64,000 bases of DNA from Roseibium album (lineage in GTDB: Bacteria > Pseudomonadota > Alphaproteobacteria > Rhizobiales > Stappiaceae): assembly GCF_001404515.1 (NCBI RefSeq), contig NZ_CXWE01000005.1:1-64000 (forward strand). The letters are read 5' to 3'. The notes below the pieces were generated by a model that was given only the letters and a program-made list of their open reading frames with translations, did no database searches and was not told the DNA's origin. The translations under genes and the position numbers were made by a program. Position 1 is the stretch's first letter. Each line of letters opens with the position of its first letter. Below, piece after piece: positions 27,753 through 34,834 of this stretch.

Positions 27753-28091
27753 TCACGGCCTGCCGGCGTACTCATTCGCTTCCGTCACATGATGATGAAT
27801 TCGTCCGTCGAAGAATTCGGCTACGATCTCGCCCGTCACCTCGCGTGATCTGTTTCTTGCATCGCTTTCAAGTGCACCGGACATTGTTTCCCTGTCGGGA
27901 TAGGTGATTGCCAGTATCAGCGGGTACTCGGGCGCACCCGCGTCCCTTTCTTCTCCGAACATGACACGTACATCGCTGTTGCCCGGAAACTGGCGCCAGA
28001 GCGGTACGAGCCTTTCCGTCACGGCTTCTCGAAAGGCATCTTTCCTGCCGGATTTGACGCTGCCCTCGAACAGGGCGAAACGAGTGATCAT
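27753..28091 (-). CDS. Small ferredoxin-fold protein (antibiotic biosynthesis monooxygenase/Dabb-like)
   Basis: A 112-residue protein with the dimeric alpha/beta barrel pattern: strand MITRFALFEGSVK, a long amphipathic helix DAFREAVTERLVPLWRQ, strand VRVMFGEE, strand YPLILAITYP, then a helix. This is the ABM/Dabb architecture, found in small cofactorless oxygenases, mutarotases and isomerases. It is the last gene of the gluconate operon and its ATG overlaps the preceding stop. It may be a sugar-acid mutarotase or isomerase, but the fold does not decide this. Confidence 0.6.
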   Translation of the reverse strand: MITRFALFEGSVKSGRKDAFREAVTERLVPLWRQFPGNSDVRVMFGEERDAGAPEYPLILAITYPDRETMSGALESDARNRSREVTGEIVAEFFDGRIHHHVTEANEYAGRP

Positions 28092-28975
28092 GTGAACTGT
28101 TCCTTGTCAGGTCCCTTGAAAAATTCCATCAGTGCTGCTTCGTCTTCGCCGCCAAGGCCTGCCGCGGTCAGCATGCGATGAATTTCCGCACAGAGCGATG
28201 TCAGCGGCATCGAGGTGTGGGTTCGCCGCGCAAGATCCATTGCACCATTCAGATCCTTCACCATGTTGTCGATCCGTCCGGTCCTTCGGTAATCGCGTTC
28301 AACATAGCGCGGCATGTATTCCTGAAGCAGCGCACTGTCGGCACGTCCACCCTTCAGTGCGGTTGGAATTTTTGCGGCGTCGACGCCAGCGTCGAGCGCA
28401 AGCTGTGTTGCTTCCGCAACCGCGACGAACCCCAGCGCGCACAGGACCTGATTGATCAGCTTGGTGGTCTGGCCTGCCCCGACCGGACCCATGTGGGTGT
28501 AGTTGGAACTCACATGCTTCAGAACCTTGTGCGCATCGGCGACGTCTTCCGGCGCACCGCCGGCCATGAGTGTCAACTCGCCGGTCAACGCCTTGGGTGC
28601 GCCTCCCGAAAGCGGGCTGTCGACCCAGCGCAAACCGGTGCCGGCAGCTTTTCCGGCAAGCTCCCTGGTCGCCGCGGGATCAATGGACGACATATCAATC
28701 ACCAGGGTGCCGGGCTTGGCTCCCGCAGCAACCCCGTTCTCGCCGAACACCGCGATGTCGACGATCTTCGCGGAATTGAGGCTTGTGATGACAAAGTCTG
28801 ACTGGTTGGCGGCTTCTGCTGCCGATTTGGCAGCAACCGCCCCCTTTGCGACCAGTGCCGCGACTTTGTCCTGGTCAAGATCGAAGACAAGCAGCCGATT
28901 GCCTGTCTCGACTAGACGGGTGCCGATCGCGCCGCCCATGGCGCCTGCACCGATCAGGGCTACTCTCTCACTCAT
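28088..28975 (-). CDS. NAD(P)-dependent beta-hydroxyacid dehydrogenase (3-hydroxyisobutyrate dehydrogenase family)
   Basis: 295 residues with the fingerprint LIGAGAMGGAIGTRL at the N terminus, substrate loop VDSPLSGGAPKAL, and the catalytic Lys and Asn in GQTTKLINQVLC. It is the classical family form, close to 2-hydroxy-3-oxopropionate or hydroxyisobutyrate reductases. It overlaps the gluconokinase gene upstream and the small ABM-like gene downstream by ATGA junctions. The operon suggests a sugar-acid substrate; it could equally be a 6-phosphogluconate-type side enzyme, though it lacks the length of Gnd. Confidence 0.87.
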   Translation of the reverse strand: MSERVALIGAGAMGGAIGTRLVETGNRLLVFDLDQDKVAALVAKGAVAAKSAAEAANQSDFVITSLNSAKIVDIAVFGENGVAAGAKPGTLVIDMSSIDPAATRELAGKAAGTGLRWVDSPLSGGAPKALTGELTLMAGGAPEDVADAHKVLKHVSSNYTHMGPVGAGQTTKLINQVLCALGFVAVAEATQLALDAGVDAAKIPTALKGGRADSALLQEYMPRYVERDYRRTGRIDNMVKDLNGAMDLARRTHTSMPLTSLCAEIHRMLTAAGLGGEDEAALMEFFKGPDKEQFT

Positions 28976-29475
28976 TGCTGTTTCCTTCGAATACCTTCGA
29001 GCAATTCGGCGACCACCTGATCGGGTGTCTGGTCGATCGACGCCTTGACCGTATCTTCACTCTCGCCGGGCGGTTCCAGTGTCGCCAGTTGACTGTCGAG
29101 CAACGCGGCGGGCATGAAATGCCCGTCACGATGTTTCATGCGCTCGCTGAGAACTTCATGTGTGCCCTCAAGGTAGAGAAACGTCACCGGCTTTCCTGCC
29201 TTGTCCCGAATCCGTTCGCGGTAGATCCTTTTGAGAGCGGAACAGGCAATGACCGTTGGCTCGGAAGACATGGCCAGTTGTTCGCCGACCTTGTCGAGCC
29301 AGGGGCCCCTGTCGTCATCGTTGAGCGGTTCGCCCCGGCTCATTTTTGCAATGTTCTCTGCCGGATGGAGGTCATCACCGTCGAAGAATCTTGCGCTGAT
29401 TGCCTTCGCGAGACCCTGGCCGATCTTGCTCTTCCCGCAACCGGATACACCCATGACAACATAGGCGGCGGTCAC
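28972..29475 (-). CDS. gntK: Gluconokinase
   Basis: A 167-residue kinase that makes 6-phosphogluconate from gluconate and ATP. The P-loop GVSGCGKS is near the N terminus, followed by FFDGDDLHPAENIAKMSRGEPLNDDDRGPWL, the family's gluconate-binding region (given here as its ends FFDGDD and DRGPWL), then ACSALKRIYR and HFMPAALLDSQ. GTG at 29475 overlaps the upstream stop (GTGA); the longer open frame from 29556 reads inside the previous gene. Length is normal for GntK. The product would enter the Entner-Doudoroff or pentose phosphate route. Confidence 0.93.
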   Translation of the reverse strand: MTAAYVVMGVSGCGKSKIGQGLAKAISARFFDGDDLHPAENIAKMSRGEPLNDDDRGPWLDKVGEQLAMSSEPTVIACSALKRIYRERIRDKAGKPVTFLYLEGTHEVLSERMKHRDGHFMPAALLDSQLATLEPPGESEDTVKASIDQTPDQVVAELLEGIRRKQQ

Positions 29476-30239
29476 AGCGACACCGAGATTCCACCGTCGA
29501 CAAAGACGGTCGTTCCATTCACGAAGGAAGAGGCCTCGGAAGAAAGGAAAATGCACGTTCCAACGAGTTCTTCAACATTGCCCCACCGCCCGGCAGGTGT
29601 CCTTTTTTCAAGCCAGGCGCTGAATTCCGGATCGTTGACGAGTGCGGCATTGAGTGGCGTGTCAAAGTATCCAGGTGCCAGGCCATTGCACTGAAGGCCG
29701 TGTTTTGCCCAGTCGGTCGCCATCCCCTTCGTCAGGTTCGCCACGGCTCCCTTGGTCATCGTGTATGGAGCGATGCCCGGGCGCGCGAGAGCTGTCTGCA
29801 CCGAACAGATATTGACGATCTTGCCGTATCCGCGCCCGATCATGTGCCGCGCAACAGCCTGACCCACATGGAAAACCGAGGCAATGTTCGTCTGCAACAA
29901 ACGCTCGAAGGCGTCCGCGGGAAAATCCTCAAGTGGGGTGCGATGCTGCATGCCGGCGTTGTTGACCAGAATGTCGATGGCACCGGTTTCGTTTTCAAAT
30001 CCGTCGACGGCGGCCCGGGTGGCATCGTGATCGGTTACGTCGACCGCCAACTCGTGGATTGTGTGGCCTTCCGATCTGAGCGTTGCTGCCGCCTCGCCGA
30101 GTTTCGATTTGTCGCGGCCGTTGAGGACGATTTCGGCACCGGCCTTGGCGAGGCCGCGCGCGAGCGCAAATCCGATTCCCTGGGACGAACCGGTGATCAA
30201 TGCCCGTTTGCCGGACAGGTCGAACAAGGCGAGACTCAT
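29472..30239 (-). CDS. idnO: SDR oxidoreductase, probable gluconate 5-dehydrogenase
   Basis: A 255-residue short-chain dehydrogenase. The cofactor motif is TGSSQGIGFALARGL, then NNAGMQHRTPLEDF, catalytic Ser in ICSVQTALARPG and YTMTK as the YxxxK pair. The NAG-MQHR and RPGIAPY blocks are characteristic of gluconate 5-dehydrogenases, which interconvert gluconate and 5-ketogluconate. ATG at 30239 follows GAAGGAATTCTG; a longer frame to 30269 overlaps the operator. It leads the operon with gluconokinase and faces the idonate dehydrogenase genes. Confidence 0.88.
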   Translation of the reverse strand: MSLALFDLSGKRALITGSSQGIGFALARGLAKAGAEIVLNGRDKSKLGEAAATLRSEGHTIHELAVDVTDHDATRAAVDGFENETGAIDILVNNAGMQHRTPLEDFPADAFERLLQTNIASVFHVGQAVARHMIGRGYGKIVNICSVQTALARPGIAPYTMTKGAVANLTKGMATDWAKHGLQCNGLAPGYFDTPLNAALVNDPEFSAWLEKRTPAGRWGNVEELVGTCIFLSSEASSFVNGTTVFVDGGISVSL

Positions 30240-30262
30240 CAGAATTCCTTCTACAGAAACAA

Positions 30263-30306
30263 TTGACACTTTGGATTGTTATGTTATCGATAACATAACT
30301 TGTCAA
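30263..30306. promoter_or_regulatory. Divergent promoters with a 22-bp perfect palindromic operator
   Basis: A perfect 22-bp palindrome at 30278-30299 has GTTATCGATAAC at its core. For the minus-strand gluconate operon, TTGACA (30306-30301), a 17-bp spacer and CATAAC (30283-30278) make a good sigma-70 promoter, and the palindrome fills the spacer and -10. For the plus strand, TTGACA at 30263-30268 with TATCGA at 30285-30290 is a weaker pair. A bound LacI-type repressor would block both directions. This is the longest of four copies of the core. Confidence 0.8.
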
Positions 30307-30322
30307 CCCGAGAGAGCATAAA

Positions 30323-31270
30323 ATGACCAAGCCAGACATTCTCCAGGTCGGCCCCTATCCCGATTGGGATCAGGTTCCGTTGGACGAAACCTTCAACATG
30401 CACAAATATTTCGAAGCGTCTGATCCGGCTGGCTTTTTGAACGCGGTCGGCGCAACCGTCAAAGGCATTGCCACCCGGGGAGAACTTGGTGCGAACCGGG
30501 CAATGATCGAAGCTTGCCCGAACCTGGAAGTCATTTCTGTCTACGGTGTCGGTTTTGATGCGGTTGATCTGCAAGCCTGCCGCGAACGGGGCATTCGCGT
30601 CACCAACACACCCGATGTTCTGACGAACGACGTGGCCGATCTCGGTGTCGCGATGATGCTGGTGCAATCGCGCGGCATGATCGGTGCCGAGGCATGGGTG
30701 CGGGATGGCAGCTGGCAGGAAAAGGGACTGTACCCGCTCCAGTCCAGGGTCTGGGGCAAGACGGCAGGTGTTCTTGGTCTTGGCAGGATCGGTTTTGAGG
30801 TCGCAAAGCGTCTGGCCGGTTTCGATCTTAAGATTGCCTACTCCGATGTGTCGGCAAAAGACTATGCGCGAGACTGGTCTTTCGTTTCCGACCCGGTTGA
30901 ACTCGCCAGAAAATCTGACTTCCTGTTTGTTACGCTTGCCGCTTCCGCCGAGACGAGGCACATCGTCAACAAGGACGTAATTGAGGCCGTCGGACCGCAA
31001 GGAATGATCATCAACATAAGCAGGGCTTCCAATATCGACGAGGAAGCGCTTCTTGAAGCACTTGAAAGCAACCGGTTGGGATCTGCCGCTTTGGATGTGT
31101 TCGAAGGCGAGCCGGCTCTCAATCCCCGTTTTCTGGAATTGAACAACGTGCTGCTGCAGCCACACCACGCATCAGGTACCTTCGAGACGCGAAAGGCCAT
31201 GGGAAAGCTCGTGCGAGACAATCTGAAAGCTCACTTTGCAGGTCAGGACCTGCTCACCCCGGTTCTGTGA
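30323..31270 (+). CDS. D-2-hydroxyacid dehydrogenase (probable 2-keto-D-gluconate/glyoxylate reductase type)
   Basis: A 315-residue member of the D-isomer-specific 2-hydroxyacid dehydrogenase family. The NAD motif is GVLGLGRIGFEVAKRL, the catalytic Arg lies in ISVYGVGFDAVDL's following region and in NISRASNIDEEAL, and the terminal catalytic His in LQPHHASG. GhrB-type enzymes reduce 2-ketogluconate and related 2-keto acids, which fits a gene divergent from gluconate 5-dehydrogenase and directly followed by idonate dehydrogenase. The two plus-strand genes are 7 bp apart. Confidence 0.85.
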   Translation: MTKPDILQVGPYPDWDQVPLDETFNMHKYFEASDPAGFLNAVGATVKGIATRGELGANRAMIEACPNLEVISVYGVGFDAVDLQACRERGIRVTNTPDVLTNDVADLGVAMMLVQSRGMIGAEAWVRDGSWQEKGLYPLQSRVWGKTAGVLGLGRIGFEVAKRLAGFDLKIAYSDVSAKDYARDWSFVSDPVELARKSDFLFVTLAASAETRHIVNKDVIEAVGPQGMIINISRASNIDEEALLEALESNRLGSAALDVFEGEPALNPRFLELNNVLLQPHHASGTFETRKAMGKLVRDNLKAHFAGQDLLTPVL

Positions 31271-31277
31271 GGCAGAC

Positions 31278-32309
31278 ATGAAAACAATCGTCATTCATGA
31301 AGCGAGAGACCTTCGCATTGAAGATCGTGACGCAAGCGATCCCGGTCCGGGAGAAGTGCAGATCAAGATTGCAGCCGGCGGCATTTGCGGATCCGACCTG
31401 CACTACTTCAATCACGGCGGCTTCGGTCCGGTACGGTTGAAGGAACCCATGATCCTTGGTCACGAAGTTGCCGGTCATGTTACGGCGCTTGGAGACGGGG
31501 TCTCCGGCCTGTCCATCGGCCAGCTGGTCGCCGTCTCTCCATCTCGTCCCTGCGGAAATTGCAGATATTGCAACGAAGGGCGTCACAACCAGTGCCTCAA
31601 CATGCGCTTTTACGGCAGTGCCATGCCGTTCCCCCACATCCAGGGAGCGTTCCGTCAGGTCCTGGTTGCCGATGCCGCACAATGCGCTCCGGCGGATGGT
31701 CTGACAACCGGCGAGGCGGCCATGGCCGAACCCCTTTCCGTTTGCCTGCATGCGACCCGTCAAGCCGGCACGATGATGGGGAAATCGGTCCTGGTCACCG
31801 GCTGCGGACCGATCGGCATCCTGTGCATTCTGGCGGCCCGCAGGGCCGGAGCCGACCTGATTGTTGCAACCGATCTTAGCCCGTTCACACTCAAGATGGC
31901 CGAGGCCGCCGGAGCTGATCTGACGCTCAACATGGCGGAAAACCCCGCTGACCTTGAACAATTCACGGCGGACAAGGGCACATTCGAGGTTCTTTTCGAA
32001 TGTTCAGGCGCCGCGCCTGCCCTTGCTGCAGGGATTTCGGCCATGCGCCCGGGAGGCACGATTGTCCAGCTTGGCCTTGGCGGTGACATGAGCCTTCCGA
32101 TGATGGCCATCACCGCAAAGGAATTGGCACTGAAGGGGTCGTTCCGGTTTCACGAGGAATTCTTCACAGCGGTCAGTCTGATGCAGAAAGGCCTGATCGA
32201 TGTGAAACCCTTCATCACTCAGACCTTTGCGCTCGACGACGCCGTTGCCGCCTTCGAAATTGCAGGCGATCGCAGTCAAACGGTGAAGGCCCAGATCGCG
32301 TTTGCCTGA
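31278..32309 (+). CDS. idnD: L-idonate 5-dehydrogenase (NAD(P)-dependent, zinc MDR family)
   Basis: 343 residues, the same length as E. coli IdnD. Catalytic zinc ligands are in GGICGSDLHYF and GHEVAGH; the structural zinc cysteines are in CGNCRYCNEGRHNQC; the cofactor loop is VTGCGPIGILCIL. The YFNHGGFG segment and the overall spacing match bacterial idonate dehydrogenases better than sorbitol or threonine dehydrogenases. It would oxidise L-idonate to 5-ketogluconate, which the divergent SDR enzyme reduces to gluconate for phosphorylation. ATG at 31278 is chosen over an upstream frame inside the previous gene. Confidence 0.88.
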   Translation: MKTIVIHEARDLRIEDRDASDPGPGEVQIKIAAGGICGSDLHYFNHGGFGPVRLKEPMILGHEVAGHVTALGDGVSGLSIGQLVAVSPSRPCGNCRYCNEGRHNQCLNMRFYGSAMPFPHIQGAFRQVLVADAAQCAPADGLTTGEAAMAEPLSVCLHATRQAGTMMGKSVLVTGCGPIGILCILAARRAGADLIVATDLSPFTLKMAEAAGADLTLNMAENPADLEQFTADKGTFEVLFECSGAAPALAAGISAMRPGGTIVQLGLGGDMSLPMMAITAKELALKGSFRFHEEFFTAVSLMQKGLIDVKPFITQTFALDDAVAAFEIAGDRSQTVKAQIAFA

Positions 32310-32348
32310 CAAGAAAATGCCGTTGGCAAGATTGCTTGCCTGATATCT

Positions 32349-32391
32349 GCAGCGGACAGGCCGTGCCGTTTTCTGACGGCCTGTCCGCTGC
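32349..32391. terminator. Bidirectional terminator between idnD and the GlcG/HbpS gene
   Basis: A perfect 16-bp stem (GCAGCGGACAGGCCGT with its complement) encloses an 11-base loop containing GTTTTCTG and is followed by CATTCTTCT. It lies between two convergent genes, 40 bp after idnD and 34 bp before the other gene's stop, and can serve both directions. Confidence 0.85.
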
Positions 32392-32424
32392 CATTCTTCT
32401 CAATTATCCAAGGGGCATTCGAGA

Positions 32425-32835
32425 TCAGGCACCAATGGCGGCCAGGCCTGCACTTGCCACGTCGATATCCTGGTCTCCGGAACCCGAACCGACACCAATT
32501 CCACCGAGCAGGACACCATCAAGAACAATCGGGAGTCCGCCCGGCAGACCGGTAACACTGCCGTCCGTCGCAAGGCCTATATACGTGCGCACGGCCTCGG
32601 GTATGGATGTGGTCTCAACCCCGGTTGACGCCGCTGTCAGGGCTTTCGCAAGCGCACTTTTCCGGCTCAAGAACTTGGCTCCGGTCATCCGGATTTCCGC
32701 CAGAACTTCACCGCTCCGATCCACGACGACAATGCATTGTGGCTGCCCAAGGGCTTCTGCCCGCGCTACCGCAGCGTTCAGAATAGCCATCGTACCGCGG
32801 TGCGTAAGCAATTTTGTCTCTTCAACGAATTTCAT
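32425..32835 (-). CDS. GlcG/HbpS family heme-degrading domain protein
   Basis: A 136-residue GlcG/HbpS (DUF336) protein. The pattern is a leading helix with LLTHRGTMAILNAAVARAEALG, strand CIVVVDRSGEVLAEIRMTGA, helix SRKSALAKALTA, and a glycine-rich end LLGGIGVGSGSGDQD, all typical. Members include heme-binding HbpS and GlcG of glycolate and glycerol operons; their metabolic role is poorly known. GTTATCGATAAC lies 24 bp upstream of its start, which places it in the same regulon as the sugar-acid genes. It is convergent with idnD. Confidence 0.85.
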   Translation of the reverse strand: MKFVEETKLLTHRGTMAILNAAVARAEALGQPQCIVVVDRSGEVLAEIRMTGAKFLSRKSALAKALTAASTGVETTSIPEAVRTYIGLATDGSVTGLPGGLPIVLDGVLLGGIGVGSGSGDQDIDVASAGLAAIGA

Positions 32836-32859
32836 CAGACGTCCCCGAAATCAAGTAAT

Positions 32860-32871
32860 GTTATCGATAAC
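32860..32871 (-). promoter_or_regulatory. LacI-type operator upstream of the GlcG/HbpS gene
   Basis: A perfect GTTATCGATAAC copy with flanks AAGTAAT and TTAAAT, 24 bp before the ATG. At this distance a repressor would cover the promoter or transcription start. The remaining sequence to 33094 holds only the ribosome-binding site of the next plus-strand gene and no other feature I can support. Confidence 0.7.
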
Positions 32872-33094
32872 TTAAATCTTTGAATACAGGACGGCAAGAG
32901 GTGACGGCAGTGTTTGTCCGTGCCGTAGGACCAGCCGGAGGAAATTGGCATTCTACTGAAACGTCACGCATCTCATTTCTCATGTTGGATTCCAATCGCA
33001 TTCGCTGTTGCACTTCGACCACCCGATCCGCATCAATGAAGCATGCACGAGCCCGATACTCGTACCGGTTTGTTCCGTTCAGGGGGAAAAACAG

Positions 33095-33958
33095 ATGTCA
33101 GAAGCGCTTTTTCAGGATGTGATCCGCAAACGCCGCAGCGTTCGGAAATTCGAGCCGGGCCGAAGTGTTGAGCGTGACGTTCTCAAGCGGATCGTTGATT
33201 GTGGGAGGTGGGCACCGTCGGGTGCCAATGTGCAGTGTTTTGATTTCATCGTCATCGATGAACCCGGCTTGCGCGAGAGAGTGATGGACGTCTTTCTCGG
33301 GCAGGCTCAACGGCTGGTCGATCATGCAAGGGGTTTTCCCGCGGTGAAGAAAACCTATCTGGCCAACACGGCTGCCATCATCATCGTCGTCGGAGACCCC
33401 CGCTGGAAAGTCTGCTTTCCCCAGCCGACAAGCAAGGGTTGGGAGGCGGAGTATCTCGACAACAATGAAGTGATCTTTCTCAATTCCATAGGAGCGGCCA
33501 TCCAGAATATCCAGCTTGGTGTTGCGGCTGAAGGTCTGACCAGCGCTTGGTTGTCGGGCGGTGGTGAACCTGTCACCAACAAGGAACTGTCGGAGCTGCT
33601 CGGATATCCGCAATGGATGCGCGCCTATGGCACCATTCCGATCGGATACCCTGCTGCAACCCAGAACCGCCGGTATCGCCGACCGCTGGTTCAGGCCCTC
33701 CATTGGAACGGTTACCAACCCACTCAATACCGGTCTCATGCGCAAGTGGATTTTTACGAAAGCACCTTGCGCCCGTTTGCCATGTATCGTGACGAGGAAA
33801 GCATGGAGAGTTGGGACGACCGCGCTGAAAAGCTGGGTGAATGGGAGGCCGCCTTCACGACCGGAACTTCCAATCCGCCGGGTGAGCTTGAACCGGAAGC
33901 CGACTTTTCAAAACCGCGTACGACCGGCCAGGCCACAAAGAGACGATTGAAGGACTGA
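33095..33958 (+). CDS. Nitroreductase family protein
   Basis: A 287-residue FMN-dependent nitroreductase-fold enzyme. The FMN phosphate loop is RKRRSVRKFEPG at about residues 10-21, PSGANVQCFDF follows the first helix, and NSIGAAIQNIQLGVAAEGL is the central helix. A tail of about 80 residues (from YESTLRPFAMY) extends beyond the usual 200-220. ATG at 33095 follows AGGGGGAAA. The gene lies 2 bp before a second nitroreductase-fold gene, so the two are an operon. It could be a flavin reductase or a reductase of an aromatic substrate. Confidence 0.85.
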   Translation: MSEALFQDVIRKRRSVRKFEPGRSVERDVLKRIVDCGRWAPSGANVQCFDFIVIDEPGLRERVMDVFLGQAQRLVDHARGFPAVKKTYLANTAAIIIVVGDPRWKVCFPQPTSKGWEAEYLDNNEVIFLNSIGAAIQNIQLGVAAEGLTSAWLSGGGEPVTNKELSELLGYPQWMRAYGTIPIGYPAATQNRRYRRPLVQALHWNGYQPTQYRSHAQVDFYESTLRPFAMYRDEESMESWDDRAEKLGEWEAAFTTGTSNPPGELEPEADFSKPRTTGQATKRRLKD

Positions 33959-33960
33959 TC

Positions 33961-34653
33961 ATGTTTTCCCGTGAAACCATTTCCTACAAGCCCATCCCCC
34001 TTCCTGACAGGGCCGATTTTTCGGACGAGAAAGTTCTGGCCGAGGCGAAAGCCTACTATGACCGCATGAAACGCAGACACACGGTAAGGGATTTTTCCGA
34101 TCGCCCCGTCGCGCGAGAGGTGATCGAGGAATGTGTCCGCACCGCGGGAACGGCGCCCTCGGGCGCCAATCACCAGCCCTGGCATTTTGCCGCAATCTCC
34201 AACCAGGACGTGAAAAGACAGATTCGCGAAGCCGCGGAAGATGAGGAACGTCGCTTCTACGAGGGTGGTGCCGGCGACGAATGGTTGAAGGCGTTGGAGC
34301 CGATAGGTACCAATGACCACAAACCGCATCTTGAAGACGCTCCCTGGTTGATCGTCGTGTTTGCCCAGCGCTGGGGCTACTTTGATGACGGCACCCGCTA
34401 CAAGAACTACTACGTCCCTGAGAGCACCGGCATTGCCTGTGGATTTCTGCTGGCTGCGCTCCATCACGCCGGACTTGTCGCGCTGACACACACGCCCAAT
34501 CCCATGAGGTTCCTGAACAAGGTGCTTGACCGGCCGGAAAGCGAGAAGCCGATCATGATTATTGCTGTTGGTCACCCCTCAAGCGAAGCAAAGGTTCCAG
34601 CCGTTGCAAAACTGAAAAAGCCTCTGCATGAAATCCTGAGTGTTGCGGGCTGA
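33961..34653 (+). CDS. Iodotyrosine deiodinase-like nitroreductase
   Basis: A 230-residue FMN enzyme whose closest pattern I know is iodotyrosine deiodinase (IYD). Shared blocks include MKRRHTVRDFSDRPVAREVI, CVRTAGTAPSGANHQPW, STGIACGFLLAALHHAGLV and the PSSEAKVP end. Human IYD holds the substrate zwitterion with E157, Y161 and K182; here E96, Y100 and K121 occur at the same spacing (4 and 21). IYD removes halogen from halotyrosines by reduction with FMN. Bacterial homologues exist and dehalogenate halotyrosines in vitro. The upstream nitroreductase may supply reduced flavin (inference). Confidence 0.82.
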   Translation: MFSRETISYKPIPLPDRADFSDEKVLAEAKAYYDRMKRRHTVRDFSDRPVAREVIEECVRTAGTAPSGANHQPWHFAAISNQDVKRQIREAAEDEERRFYEGGAGDEWLKALEPIGTNDHKPHLEDAPWLIVVFAQRWGYFDDGTRYKNYYVPESTGIACGFLLAALHHAGLVALTHTPNPMRFLNKVLDRPESEKPIMIIAVGHPSSEAKVPAVAKLKKPLHEILSVAG

Positions 34654-34834
34654 CACAGCGCACAGCGGCTTCCTTGAGCAGCAATCTGGCAAACCGCGCT
34701 TTGCGTGCTCCATCACCCGGGATTGCCCTGTGGCGGACAGATCCGGCGCTCTCTGGGAGACCTCTCTCTTTCCACCCCTGGTGTTTCATCGGGCATTCCT
34801 TGCCAGACAGCTTCCTGTCTGATCGGAAACGGTG

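Noticed and set aside
34804..34821. Small hairpin CAGACAG/CTGTCTG between the convergent IYD-like and PhzS-like genes
   Set aside because: A 7-bp stem with a four-base loop and no U-run on either strand; too weak to call a terminator with confidence, although its position fits.
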